A DNA stretch of 64,000 nt from Aedes albopictus. Lineage: Eukaryota > Arthropoda > Insecta > Diptera > Culicidae. Both the position numbers and the translations under genes were made by a program. Position 1 is the stretch's first letter; each line of letters opens with the position of its first letter. Shown piece by piece: positions 55,028 to 64,000 of the stretch. Below the pieces are notes generated by a model. It was not told where the DNA came from. It saw only the letters and a program-made list of their open reading frames with translations, and ran no database searches. The stretch lies in contig NC_085138.1 of assembly GCF_035046485.1 (NCBI RefSeq), positions 267,697,694 to 267,761,693 on the forward strand. Reading direction: 5' to 3'.

Positions 55028-56862
55028 TGTAGCCGCTGCTGGGCGATCCAGCATAAAACGCGTGGCTTAAGCGCCACTCCACAAGGGAGACCACGCGCCC
55101 GATATTATATTGCCCGGATGAGACCCCCTAAGGGCGAGTCCATTTGAAAATTCCTGAAAGGATTTACGGATCGATCCAGCTGGCTACGCACTAAAACGAC
55201 CGAACGGGTTCACCCTATTACCTCAACGCAACCATTAATCCCGAAGGCACTCAGAGAGTTCGGTGAGAGAATCACGCATGCTCAAAGTGAGACAACATTC
55301 GCGGTTGCTCACCAATTCTCATCACTGGCAGACAAGTCACTCGACGCGATACGCATCAGCAAATAAGAGACGGACTGAGAACCACAATCAAACTCCATAG
55401 TCGGAGGACGGGAACGAAAACAAAACGCGTAGTGACGGGCAATACATGAAATCAATTAAACACTAGAGAACATTATTACACATAATAGAGAAGTTTTATT
55501 GAACTTAACACTACATATTTGTTGGAAAAGAATATTGGGTGGTTTTATTTCATAATCTTACGCTAGCGTTTATTTCATTTTCTTGGGTGTGTATGTGTTC
55601 GTTCTCTCTAGCTACTGTCTATCGTGTGTGCGATTTCTCTCCCTATCTTCCTATCTGTCTATCGTGCTCGTGTGCTCATGTGTTCTGTGACGTCACGACC
55701 TTTGGCGGCGCATCTGCGGGCTAGTCTGCGCTCCTGGTGTGACAACCGGATCTGGGCGGCGGCAATTCGTCACGCACGTACGACGATCTCAACTTCGCTA
55801 CGAGGCCTTAGCGGCACATCGTCTTCAGTCTTGTGACTGGCCAAAAAAGAACTCCGAGGCGCCCTCAGCGGACGCCCCACTCCACAAAAAAAAAGGTTTG
55901 TTCGACTCACCGACTTCGTTGGCTTACGTCCGCTGTCGTTGACCTGTGGCCCAGGTCAGTGCCCCGTCCGAGACGGGCGTGTTGAACGGCGATCACCAAT
56001 GGCCGTTATTGGTGAATGGCGAATCGCGCGTTTTGCGACCAACGCACTTGCAATGGCGGTGGCGGTCAAATTGGTGGATGGCCTCTGACTCGCGAATCGC
56101 TGAGGTCCCCTGAGCCTCACTCGGTCGATTTGGTGACGGATCGACCGACTTCCGGCAGGATGACGGTTGGCCGGGAATGTTTCCGTCCGTGAGGAGAGAA
56201 GTTCGCGCGCTTGGGTGCGGGTAGATATGCTGCGAAATGAACAGCCTTCTGGCGAATAAAACGAACACTAAGCACGAGCACAATATGGCACATTACGAGC
56301 ACAATTACCTGTTACTTCTGGCTTCTAACTAATTCGCACACAGAATTCTACCTTACGCACCCTTTTTATACACTAGAGAACGAACAAGAATTTAATTAAT
56401 TAAAATGTACTTAACGTCACTAGGAATTCCTTACTTCACAACGGATAACGAACAAACTACAAACGCGCACACTTCCAATTTGCTGGGTAGTCACGAACGA
56501 AATGATCGAGTCTGTGATCCCTCAGATTAAGACAGTGAATTCTCGGACGTACCGGAAGCTCGTCATTTCCCGAAAACTCGTCGTACACTTTCGTGATCGC
56601 AAGTCACGAAGGATAACTCGGAGCGATGGTCGTGCTGCTGTCCCTTTCCAACCTTTCGGAGACACAAGTGTGCTCGCCTCAGGAGAGATTTCGCAAAATG
56701 TTCGCAACCCATGATTGCCTACTCTAAGGGAATTCCAATAATTTGAATCTAATTACACTGAACATTGATTTAAACTTATTCTCAACAGGCATTGATATAA
56801 TATTTACAACATTTACATTAGAATATACACAAAAATTATATACAAATTTCCTGACTGCTACA
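55028..56862 (-). repeat. 5' LTR of the gypsy-like element
   Basis: 1,835 bp, same length as the 3' LTR, with intact TGTAGC/GCTACA termini. The minus-strand TATA box TATAAAAA is at 56363-56370 and would drive the element transcript. A 96-codon frame (56283-55993) downstream of the predicted start is conserved in both LTRs but lies in the untranslated leader, so I do not call it a gene. Confidence 0.9.
56363..56370 (-). promoter_or_regulatory. TATA box of the LTR promoter (5' LTR copy)
   Basis: Minus-strand TATAAAAA at the position matching 50736-50743 in the other LTR. Start of transcription is predicted about 30 bases downstream, near 56339. Confidence 0.6.
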
Positions 56863-56866
56863 ACAG

Positions 56867-57883
56867 TCGTCTGGATCACTGTACATTGGCGTACCCCTCG
56901 ATACAACTAACCATTATTGTCGGAAGGTAGCAGCGGTGGTTCTATCTAGGCATCTATACACACAGTTCAAAACAATATACCAACATGTAGCGTCCGGATC
57001 AAAAGCATTACTTCCAGTGGACTTTATTTTATCCTTTATCATGATTTCGATTCGATACAGGAGCACATTCTCGTCTGCATCAGTCAATCTACTGCTCAAC
57101 CGACCACCAGCCATTGAACATCCCACTACCCTGCCATCGCATCGACGGGAAACCGAGAAATGATGAGACCAAGAGAATTTAAATTAATCAATTTGTATCC
57201 TGCAGTTTTATGGTTGTTTTGAAAGAATTTCAAATTTAGATATTAAGAGCAAGGCGAAAGGGGTTCTACCTCGCTGCCCCGTTCCAAGCATGGGAGGTGC
57301 TGCTGCCAGGCTTATGTGCGTCGATTGTTTCCCACCGCGAGTAGTCGCTCACATGCCAGCGCGTGCAGGTTTCCTCGCCACCACTGATCTACTTGGTGTG
57401 GATCGGTGGTGTCGATTGTTGAATGCCTCCGATGCGAACGGATGAAGATGGAATGGTTCACCGAAGAAGTGGGAGCTTTGGTCCGTCCAGCTTTACCGCG
57501 TTGTCATCGGTTGATTATTTATATAGAATAATCGCAGGGAAATGGCTTGCTGTGCGCATCGGATAAAATATGTTAGCGTTTGATTTATTCGGCAGCTCTC
57601 ACTCTCGTTCTGTTTAGAGCTTCTTCAGTCAGCTTTTCGCCGTCAGCCGAGTGCGTGAGTGTGGTCATTAGGGTGGTTAACTGGTTAACGGTTGTATGAA
57701 AATTTAGAATTCCAAAGCTCTCGGGGGTTCAGCTCCTAGAAGGTGAAATTTTAAGAAAAAAAAAAACAATCCTTAACTTAATTAGGCTAATTAATTTTTA
57801 TTGGCTTTTCTAGGTGAACTTAAAATTACTCAAAGAAGGGGGAATAACGCAAGTAATGAGAGAAACGGTGGAAGGAATCGCAA
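56867..57883. other. Unassigned sequence, partly GC-rich
   Basis: 57240-57500 is GC-richer and free of recognisable repeats. An initiator-like CTTCAGTC near 57623 is followed by a donor-like CGAGTGCGTGAGTG, but no TATA box is at the right distance and no frame supports an exon. No gene called. Confidence 0.3.
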
Positions 57884-58110
57884 ATTGTGGAGCCTTGTGG
57901 CCGTGCGGTTAGCGTCATCAAGCGTATAAACGAACCATGCCATAAGGTGAGGCTTCGATTCCCGCTCCGAGTGATGAAACATTTCGCAAAAAATGTGTCT
58001 TCCTCGTATCCACCTGGTGCTCATAATGTGTGTCGTGTCCGTTGTCTAGAGTTAAATTTCGTTCAGTCTGTACAGCCTTAGGCTGAAGACGGTGTCCGTG
58101 TCTTTTTTTT
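57884..58110 (+). mobile_element. tRNA-derived SINE (family not named)
   Basis: A-box TGGCCGTGCGGTTAG at 57898-57912 and B-box GGCTTCGATTCCC at 57951-57963 have tRNA spacing. A SINE body follows with TCAGTCTGTACAGCC and GGCTGAAGACGGTGTCCGTG, ending in a T-rich tail at 58103-58110. Target duplication was not resolved. Pol III-transcribed and non-autonomous. Confidence 0.75.
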
Positions 58111-58247
58111 AAATGAGACGAGAGAAAATCACATCGACGACCTCTTTGCCTTACCTCCTGGTTTCAACGGCTAGGTACTAGTAGTTCGATGATGACTACT
58201 AGTTTTAGACAGGATAACTAGCATAGAAAATAAACTTAATTAGACAT

Positions 58248-58340
58248 GGAGCATCTTTGTGCCTGCCATACGATACACATCAAAATGATCATTGGCAGAG
58301 ATAGCTCTTCTTTGATGACTGTGGAGAATTAAATATGTTT
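58248..58340 (+). mobile_element. Diverged Feilai SINE body fragment
   Basis: GCATCTTTGTGCCTGCCATA, ATTGGCAGAGATAGCTC and GACTGTGGA follow the order of the Feilai body at 17508-17787 (reverse strand there). The tRNA head and tail are missing. Confidence 0.6.
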
Positions 58341-58539
58341 TTTTCTAGAACTGATCCAAAAAGGTTTTTTTGATTTAGTGGTCGCCTTGGTTCATTACTC
58401 AAAGACTATAGACATCCCCAGTAACATTATTAATTAAATAGACTAGAAGTAGCTCTTAACGGCTTTTCGGGCCCGTAAGAAGTTGATCACCAATATTAAC
58501 TTCTTTTAAGCAATTCAGTGTTATAATTTCTATTTTATA

Positions 58540-58830
58540 CTCCTCATTTCAGTATCATAATGACCAACTTTTCTGTACCGATTCATAATACAACTGAAAT
58601 GAGTTTCATAATGAAAAAAATTGCATAATGTTCATAATGCAACTCATTTGAGTTGCATTATGAATATTATGCAACTCAATTGAGTTGCATTGTGGAAAAT
58701 TCATTGCATAAAATTTTGTATGGAACTCGTTGCAAAACTCGATTTTTCAGCACTCTTCGTATTTATCCAACTCGGCAAGCCTCGTTGGATAAATGTACGA
58801 TTCGTGCTGAAAAAAATCAACTCATCACAT
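58540..58830. repeat. Hairpin-rich MITE-like segment
   Basis: 58630-58664 is TTCATAATGCAACTCA, a short loop, then its exact complement. GCAACTCAATTGAGTTGC follows immediately. 58742-58818 forms another stem, TTTTTCAGCAC...TTTATCCAAC against GTTGGATAAA...GTGCTGAAAAA. Boundaries are unclear. Confidence 0.6.
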
Positions 58831-58849
58831 AAATAACTTCCCGATCAGC

Positions 58850-59215
58850 CTAGATAGCTGTGTAGTGGCGGTAGCGGTTAGTTCAACTGGCTAAGAATAG
58901 CACTACGGATCACCTGTTCCAGTGGTAGGAGTCCACTAATCAGGTGACCCCTAATTCAAGGTGTTATGCGGCTGTACGCTCACCGTGCCTAGGAATGAAT
59001 GGTTAGGGGGTTCTTATAAAAACCTAATCGCAAACGGAACCTGTGGAGTACTAGAGCACCCTCCACAGTATTTGCCCTTACTGTGCTAACCGGAGCAATA
59101 GCGCGGTGGACCTTGTGTTTCTCCGAGACAATCAGCTGCCCTTCTCCAATCTCATACTTGAGGCTGAATAAGGGCGGGATTATGAAGATGTTGTTACTGA
59201 GTTTCAATTTTCACC
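58850..59215 (+). other. Possible R1-like 5' leader fragment
   Basis: GGCTAAGAATAG, CCCTAATTCAAGGTGT and CCGTGCCTAGGAATGAATGG follow the order of words in the 5' leader of the R1 copy at 22.05-22.29 kb (minus strand). No ORF1 follows. By-eye match only. Confidence 0.4.
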
Positions 59216-59228
59216 TATATTTTTTCGC

Positions 59229-60176
59229 ATTAGGGTAGGGGGGGGGGGGGGGGCAAGATGAGCACCCTAAGGATCACGTTGAGTTTATTGAAAGTGGACA
59301 CAATTTTTCAAGGTACCTCTCAGTAGTTCTTTTCTATACCATGTTTTCTACCACCCATAAACATGGCAGGGTTCAAAATTCACAATAAGGATGATTTATT
59401 TGACTAACCCAAAAAGATCTTTTATGGTCAGTTCGAACATGCTGCGGGGCAAGACGAGCACCCCTACAGGGCAAGAAGAGCACTTCTTTAAAAACCTAAT
59501 ATTTTAACTATAAATTGGCCATACAGTGATTGATATAGCAAATCTTGTTCATAGCTATGGTATCACGTTCTAAAATTATCAGTTTCTTTTTCGATTATTA
59601 AAAAAATGCGGTTTTATAATACTTTATACGAAATGGCCCGAAAAACAATGAAGATTATTAACTGGTTTATTTTTAGAAATTTACGCAACCAAATAGTTAC
59701 AGAGGATACGGAAACCTATGTTTGGCACTATTGAGTGGATTACAATAATTTCAAAATATTTTCTTTACTCCCATCAGGGGTGCTCATCTTGCCCCAATAT
59801 AGAGAAATAACTAAAATTGAATAAATTTAATGTTTGTTGTTAGAAAATATTTTCTAATAAAACTTAAAATGCTTTGTAGTATGCTAGTAATGTTTGCTGA
59901 TAACCAGAATTATGGTAAAAATTTTGTTCTGACGTAAAAACCTTATTTTATTTTGATGATTTCTTATAAGAAAATGCTAAAAATCCATGCAATTGACTAA
60001 TATGACTATATTTTTCAATTCGTTCATTATGAAGTACCTTTTTTCAGGTTAACACACAGGATGAACTTTATTCTAACGGATTATGATGTTGTTTGGACAA
60101 AATTCATCATAAAAGTAGTAAAACGAAGGGGTGCTCATCTTGCCCCGGGTGGCCATCTTGCCCCGTCCTACCCTAT
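59229..60176. mobile_element. Palindromic element with GGGGCAAGATGAGCACC repeats
   Basis: Left end TAGGGTAGG, a 16-base G run (59238-59253), then GCAAGATGAGCACCC. Right end GGGGTGCTCATCTTGCCCCG, then a second ATCTTGCCCCGTCCTACCCTA. The same word recurs inside at about 59453-59485 (both GCAAGACGAGCACCCC and GCAAGAAGAGCAC) and inverted near 59779. No transposase; the target duplication is not clear. Confidence 0.7.
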
Positions 60177-60296
60177 GCGTTTTACACAGTGTGTTCTGAG
60201 CATCCTCGCCTTTGGCGCGATACCATGCTGGCTTTATTGTTGCTGTTCTTTTTTGTGCTGTGATTGTTAAGAGTTTAATCTTGCCTAGTTTGGGTA

Positions 60297-60463
60297 GTGG
60301 CTTCGGCTAGGATAGCTCAGATCAATCTTCAACACAAAAGAACAGCAACGATCAATCTTTGTAGACTTATGCAAAATGGTACAGCCCAAGTGGCGTTAGT
60401 CCAAGAACCTTACTTTCGTAAGGGGAATTTCTATCTAGGAAACCTTGTGAATCCGGTGTTTGC
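60297..60463 (+). pseudogene. Non-LTR retrotransposon endonuclease N-terminus (fragment)
   Basis: The frame ASARIAQINLQHKRTATINL, then LVQEPYFRKGNFYLGNL, matches the start of apurinic-type endonuclease domains in R1/LOA/I-like ORF2 proteins (IAQINLQ and QEP motifs). It is cut at 60464 by the 3' end of the family B element. The rest, if present, lies beyond the right edge of the window. Confidence 0.6.
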
Positions 60464-60484
60464 TTACTTACCTTACCTTACCGG

Positions 60485-63400
60485 TCAGGCTAAGGCCGGG
60501 GTGGCCTCTGCTGTACATAGTAGCCGCCTCCATTCCACTCGGTCCATGGCTGTTTGCCTCCAGTTCCGCACTCTGCGTAGGGTCCGCAGATCGTCCTCCA
60601 CTTGGTCGACCCACCTAGCTCGCTGCGCACCACGTCTTCTTGTACCGGTCGGATGACTCTCGAGAACCATTTTAGTCGGGTTGCTATCCGACATCCTGAT
60701 GACATGACCCGCCCACCGTAGCCTCCCGTTTTTCGCAGTATGGACGATGGTTGGTTCTCTTAGCAGCTGATGCAGCTCGTGGTTCATTCGCCTTCTCCAA
60801 GTCCCGTCTTCCATCTGCACTCCGCCGTAGATGGTACGCAACACCTTCCGTTCGAAAACTCCAAGGGCGCGTTGGTCCTCTGCACGTAGGGTCCATGTTT
60901 CGTGCCCATAGAGGACGACCGGTCTAATCAACGTTTTGTAGATGGTTAACTTCGTGTTACGGCGAACTTTATTCGATCGTAGAGTTCTGCGGAGTCCAAA
61001 GTAGGCACGATTTCCTGCCACAATGCGCCTCTGAATTTCTCTGCTGGTGTCGTTGTCAGCGGTCATAAGTGAGCCCAAGTGCACGAATTCTTCAACCGCC
61101 TCGATTTCATCACCGTCGATATGAATTCGGGGTGGCGGGCGCGGTGATTCCTTCCTGGAGCCCTTTGCCATCATGTACTTTGTCTTCGACACATTAATGA
61201 CTAATCCGATTCGCCTGGCTTCACTCTTTAGTCGGATGTACGTTTCCGCCATCGTCTCAAATTTACGAGCAATAATATCAATATCATCGGCGAAACCAAG
61301 CAGCTGAACGGACTTCGTGAGAATCGTCCCACTCGTGTTTATCCCCGCTCTTCTTATTACACCCTCCAAAGCAATGTTGAACAGCAAGCACGAAAGACCA
61401 TCACCTTGCCGTAACCCTCTGCGAGATTCGAAGGGACTCGAGAGTGTCCCTGATACTCGAACTACGCGCATCACTCGATCCATCGTCGCCTTGATCAGTC
61501 ATATCAGTTTATCCGGGAATCCGTATTCGTGCATAATCTGCCATAGCTGTTCTCGATCGATTGTATCATACGCCGATTTGAAATCGATGAACAAGTGATG
61601 TGTGGGCACGTTGTATTCGCGGCATTTCTGCAACACCTGGCGGATGGCGAACATCTGGTCAATGTAGCGCGTTCACCCATAAATCCAGCCTGATATTGCC
61701 CCACGAACTCTCTTGCAATCGGTGATAGACGGCGGCATAAAATTTGAGAGAGTACCGTGATTTCGGGTGAAATTGATCAGTGGGGTGAAATTGATCGACG
61801 AGAGGTCCATTTTTATTCGTTAATAATAACGCTTTAAACTTAAAACAATTTGTGGAAAATTGCCATCACCTTGCTCAAGAATTATTGAATGATGAGTTAA
61901 CATGTTTTACAGCCAATTAATTACATATTTCGGTATTAAATTCAATATTTTCCGGAACTGCGTGTTAGGCGATCTTCATAGAGACTTCCAAACTTTTGTC
62001 ACTGTAGTTGTATCGCACATGTAATGAATATTCAAATGAATGTTTATAGCTGCCAAGTATTCGCTAAACCCGATTTCGTCATCAAAAGTTCTATAAATAT
62101 TGTAATTTATGCATAAAATTGCACTTTTTCGGAAGTACGATATTGATACACATAATTAGTAAGAAAATTGCATACTTTTAGGCGTTTTCTTTCGATTTAT
62201 TAAACTTAAAACTTAAATAATTAAAAATTTAGTGAACTTGTAACAGTTTTGCATAGCTTTTTGCATTCTGGGGTGGTTAATTCAGATGGAAAAATAATTT
62301 TCACCACTTACAAAGGCATTTCACTGACTGATCAATTTCACCCCGAAAGTAAATTTTTTGATTTTTTATTTAAAATAATATTTATTATAATAAAATGATT
62401 TGCTGTAAAAGTTTCAACCACGTTGACTGATGAAAACCATGGTCGTACTTGTTTTAAAGCATTGAATTTAATCATATCGACAAACATTCAACAATTAGTC
62501 GCAAAAAATTGCGAAAAGTGATCAATTTCACCCGAAATCACGGTATCTTGTAGGCAGCGCTCAGTAGTGTGATAGCTCCCGCAATCCAACTTGTCGCCCT
62601 TTTTGTAGATGGGACACACGATACCTACCATCCATTTATTCAATAATACTTCCTCCTCCCAAATCTTGGTAATGACCCAGTGTAGTGCTCTCATCAGTGC
62701 TTCTCCACCGTATTTTAGAAGCTCGCTTGGTAGTTGATCTGCTCCAGCGGCTTTGTTGTTTTTCAACCGGCCAACCTCCTCCTCAATCTCTTGAAGTTCA
62801 GGGGCCGGAAGTCTTTCGTTCTGTGCACATACTCCTAGATCTGTTACCACGCCACCTTCGGTACTTGCAACGTCGCCATTGAGGTGCTCATCGTAATGCT
62901 GCCGCCACCTCTCGACCACCTCACGCTCGCTCGTGAGAATATTCCTGTGATTATCTCGGCACATGTCGGCTTGTGGCACAAAGCCTCTGCGCGAGCGGTT
63001 CAGCTTCTCGTAGAACTTTCGTGTGTCCTTAGCGCGGTACAGCTCTTCCATCGCTTCACGATCTCGTTCTTCCTGCTGGCGCTTCTTCATCCGGAAGACT
63101 GAGTTCTGCCTGTTCCGCGCCTGTTTGTAACGTGCCTCATTCGCTCTCGTACGGTGTTGCAGCATTCTCGCCCATGCTACATTCTTCTCGTTTTTCAACT
63201 GTTCACATTCGCCGGCGTACTAGTCGTTTGTGTGATTCGGAGTCGCGAAGCCTAGTGCTGTAGCCGAGGTACTACCTATGGCGGATCGGATGTCCCTCCA
63301 GCCATCCTCAAATGTAGCTGCGCCAAGCTGCCTTTCCGTTGGTAGGGCCACTGCTAACTGATGCGCGTAGTCTTGAGCCACTTCTACGTTACGAAGTTGC

Positions 63401-63926
63401 TCGATGTTGAGCCGCGGCGTTCGACTTCGACGCGTGGTGATAACTGTCGAAAGTTTTGAGCGAATGCATACAGCTACTAAGTAGTGATCCGAATCTATAT
63501 TCGCACTGCGGTATGTGCGGACGTTGGTTATATCTGAGAAGAATTTACCGTCGATTAGAACGTGGTCGATTTGGTTTTCTGTTTGATGGTCGGGTGATCT
63601 CCAGGTGGCTTTGTGGATATCTTTGCGGGGGAAGAAGGTGCTTCGGACTACCATACCACAGGGACTGCAAAGTTTACGCATCGCTGGCCGTTATCATTCG
63701 ATATGGCGTGCAGGCTGTTTCGCCCGATTACCGGTCTGTACATTTCCTCCCTTCCTACCTGCGCATTCATGTCGCCGACAACGATTTTCACGTCACGCGG
63801 CGAGCAACCATCGTATGTTTGCTCTAACTGTGCGTAGAACGCTTCTTTCTCGTCATCAGGTCTCCCTTCGTGTGGGCAGTGGACGTTGATGATGCTGTAG
63901 TTGAAGAAACGGCCCTTAACTCTCAA
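60485..63926 (-). pseudogene. Family B endonuclease-RT, broken by a MITE and frameshifts
   Basis: Parts in order: endonuclease 63926-63648 (GDMNAQVG) and 63681-63220 ([16 protein letters not shown]), with a frame change between them; linker and RT start 63198-62610 (LKNNKAAGADQLPSELL, CPIYKKGD); RT after the MITE, 61704-61504 and 61483-60485 (RRGLRQGDGLSC, LGFADDIDIIA) and the arginine-rich C-terminus. A stop precedes the Met-Lys-Asn frame at 63198, and a small deletion near 61665 shifts frame. The last 332 codons are intact and almost identical to copy 1, so decay is recent. Confidence 0.85.
61755..62543. mobile_element. 789-bp TA-flanked MITE
   Basis: Ends CCGTGATTTCGGGTGAAATT and the complement, with TA at 61753-61754 and 62544-62545. 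The word TGATCAATTTCACCC occurs at both ends and again inward (near 61770 and 62333), so the terminal repeats are doubled. Family B copy 1 holds the empty site (GATACTCTCTC near 14931). A related copy ends at 42217. The size and TA target fit a Tc1/mariner derivative. Confidence 0.9.
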
Positions 63927-64000
63927 GACTATAAAACCTGTTCCCAGTTCATTGGTGGTGCCACAGCTTTGGTAGAAGGTAGCCGCTCGATGCCCGCTTT

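Larger units (their letters stand above)
49397..56866 (-). mobile_element. Non-autonomous Ty3/gypsy-like LTR retrotransposon (complete)
   Basis: Two 1,835-bp LTRs (49401-51235, 55028-56862) bound a 3.79-kb interior, with a 4-bp duplication ACAG at 49397-49400 and 56863-56866. LTR ends are TGTAGC...GCTACA. Orientation is minus: the primer-binding site lies next to 55028 and the sense ORF (54405-53431) is on the minus strand. The interior lacks protease, RT, RNase H and the integrase core, so transposition must use enzymes of a relative. By eye the LTRs differ at only about five sites, so insertion is recent. The missing pol and the long LTRs resemble large retrotransposon derivatives. Confidence 0.9.
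60464..64000 (-). mobile_element. RTE-like non-LTR retrotransposon, family B copy 2 (5' end outside window)
   Basis: Minus-strand sister of 12789-16221. The (TAAGG)n tail (TTACTTACCTTACCTTACC on the plus strand) starts at 60464 and the stop codon lies at 60485-60487. The coding region continues to the window edge. A TA-flanked MITE occupies 61755-62543. It inserted into another non-LTR ORF2 (60297-60463). Confidence 0.85.

Noticed and set aside
1..64000. CRISPR arrays, bacterial operons or endosymbiont DNA
   Set aside because: No direct-repeat/spacer pattern and no bacterial gene organisation. Composition and elements are those of an insect genome.

Overview
This window looks like intergenic or intronic DNA from a culicine mosquito, most likely Aedes. 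I infer this from a Feilai-type tRNA-derived SINE, several RTE-like and R1-like non-LTR retrotransposons, a BEL/Pao gag that begins with a PHD finger, and many long palindromic MITE-like elements in AT-rich sequence. I cannot tell Ae. aegypti from Ae. albopictus. I see no complete host protein gene. The only candidate host signal is a core-promoter and first-exon-like segment near 33.74-33.86 kb.

Layout. 1-970 is a degenerate GAAGGAAT-type repeat. 1.1-3.9 kb is a decayed RTE-like element (family A, minus strand). 3.9-5.35 and 7.08-9.49 kb are long palindromic elements, the second with a tRNA-like head mirrored in both arms. 10.8-11.9 kb holds family A fragments. 12.8-16.2 kb is a nearly complete RTE-like element (family B, plus strand) with a 14-bp target duplication. 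16.6-22.3 kb is an R1-clade element (minus) whose ORF2 is split by a Feilai SINE with a 13-bp duplication. 22.25-23.53 kb is a truncated BEL/Pao gag. 27.5-31.8 and 34.4-37.2 kb are nests of palindromic elements, in several of which the opposite arm or a sister copy preserves the empty target site. 37.7-41.45 kb is a second family A element with a hAT-type MITE inside it. 42.4-43.3 kb is a tandem array dense in YY1/Pho-like GCCATCTTG sites. 45.9-48.1 kb is a truncated R1 copy carrying a 759-bp hAT-type MITE.

49.40-56.86 kb is a complete LTR retrotransposon on the minus strand. It has two 1,835-bp, almost identical LTRs, a 4-bp target duplication (ACAG) and a tRNA-Lys type primer-binding site. 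Its only sense ORF joins a Gag-like zinc knuckle to the C-terminal tail of an integrase, with protease, reverse transcriptase, RNase H and the integrase core missing. In the env position lies a plus-strand (antisense) segment that looks like a small spliced gene. This non-autonomous element with a possible antisense gene is the most unusual item in the window.

57.9-58.3 kb holds two SINE pieces. 59.2-60.2 kb is a palindromic element with a 16-base G run. 60.46-64.0 kb is a second family B element (minus) that runs off the window and is split by a TA-flanked MITE.

Almost everything here is mobile-element sequence. The relations between parts are therefore nesting order and trans-dependence (MITEs and the LTR element needing enzymes from elsewhere), not a metabolic or signalling pathway.
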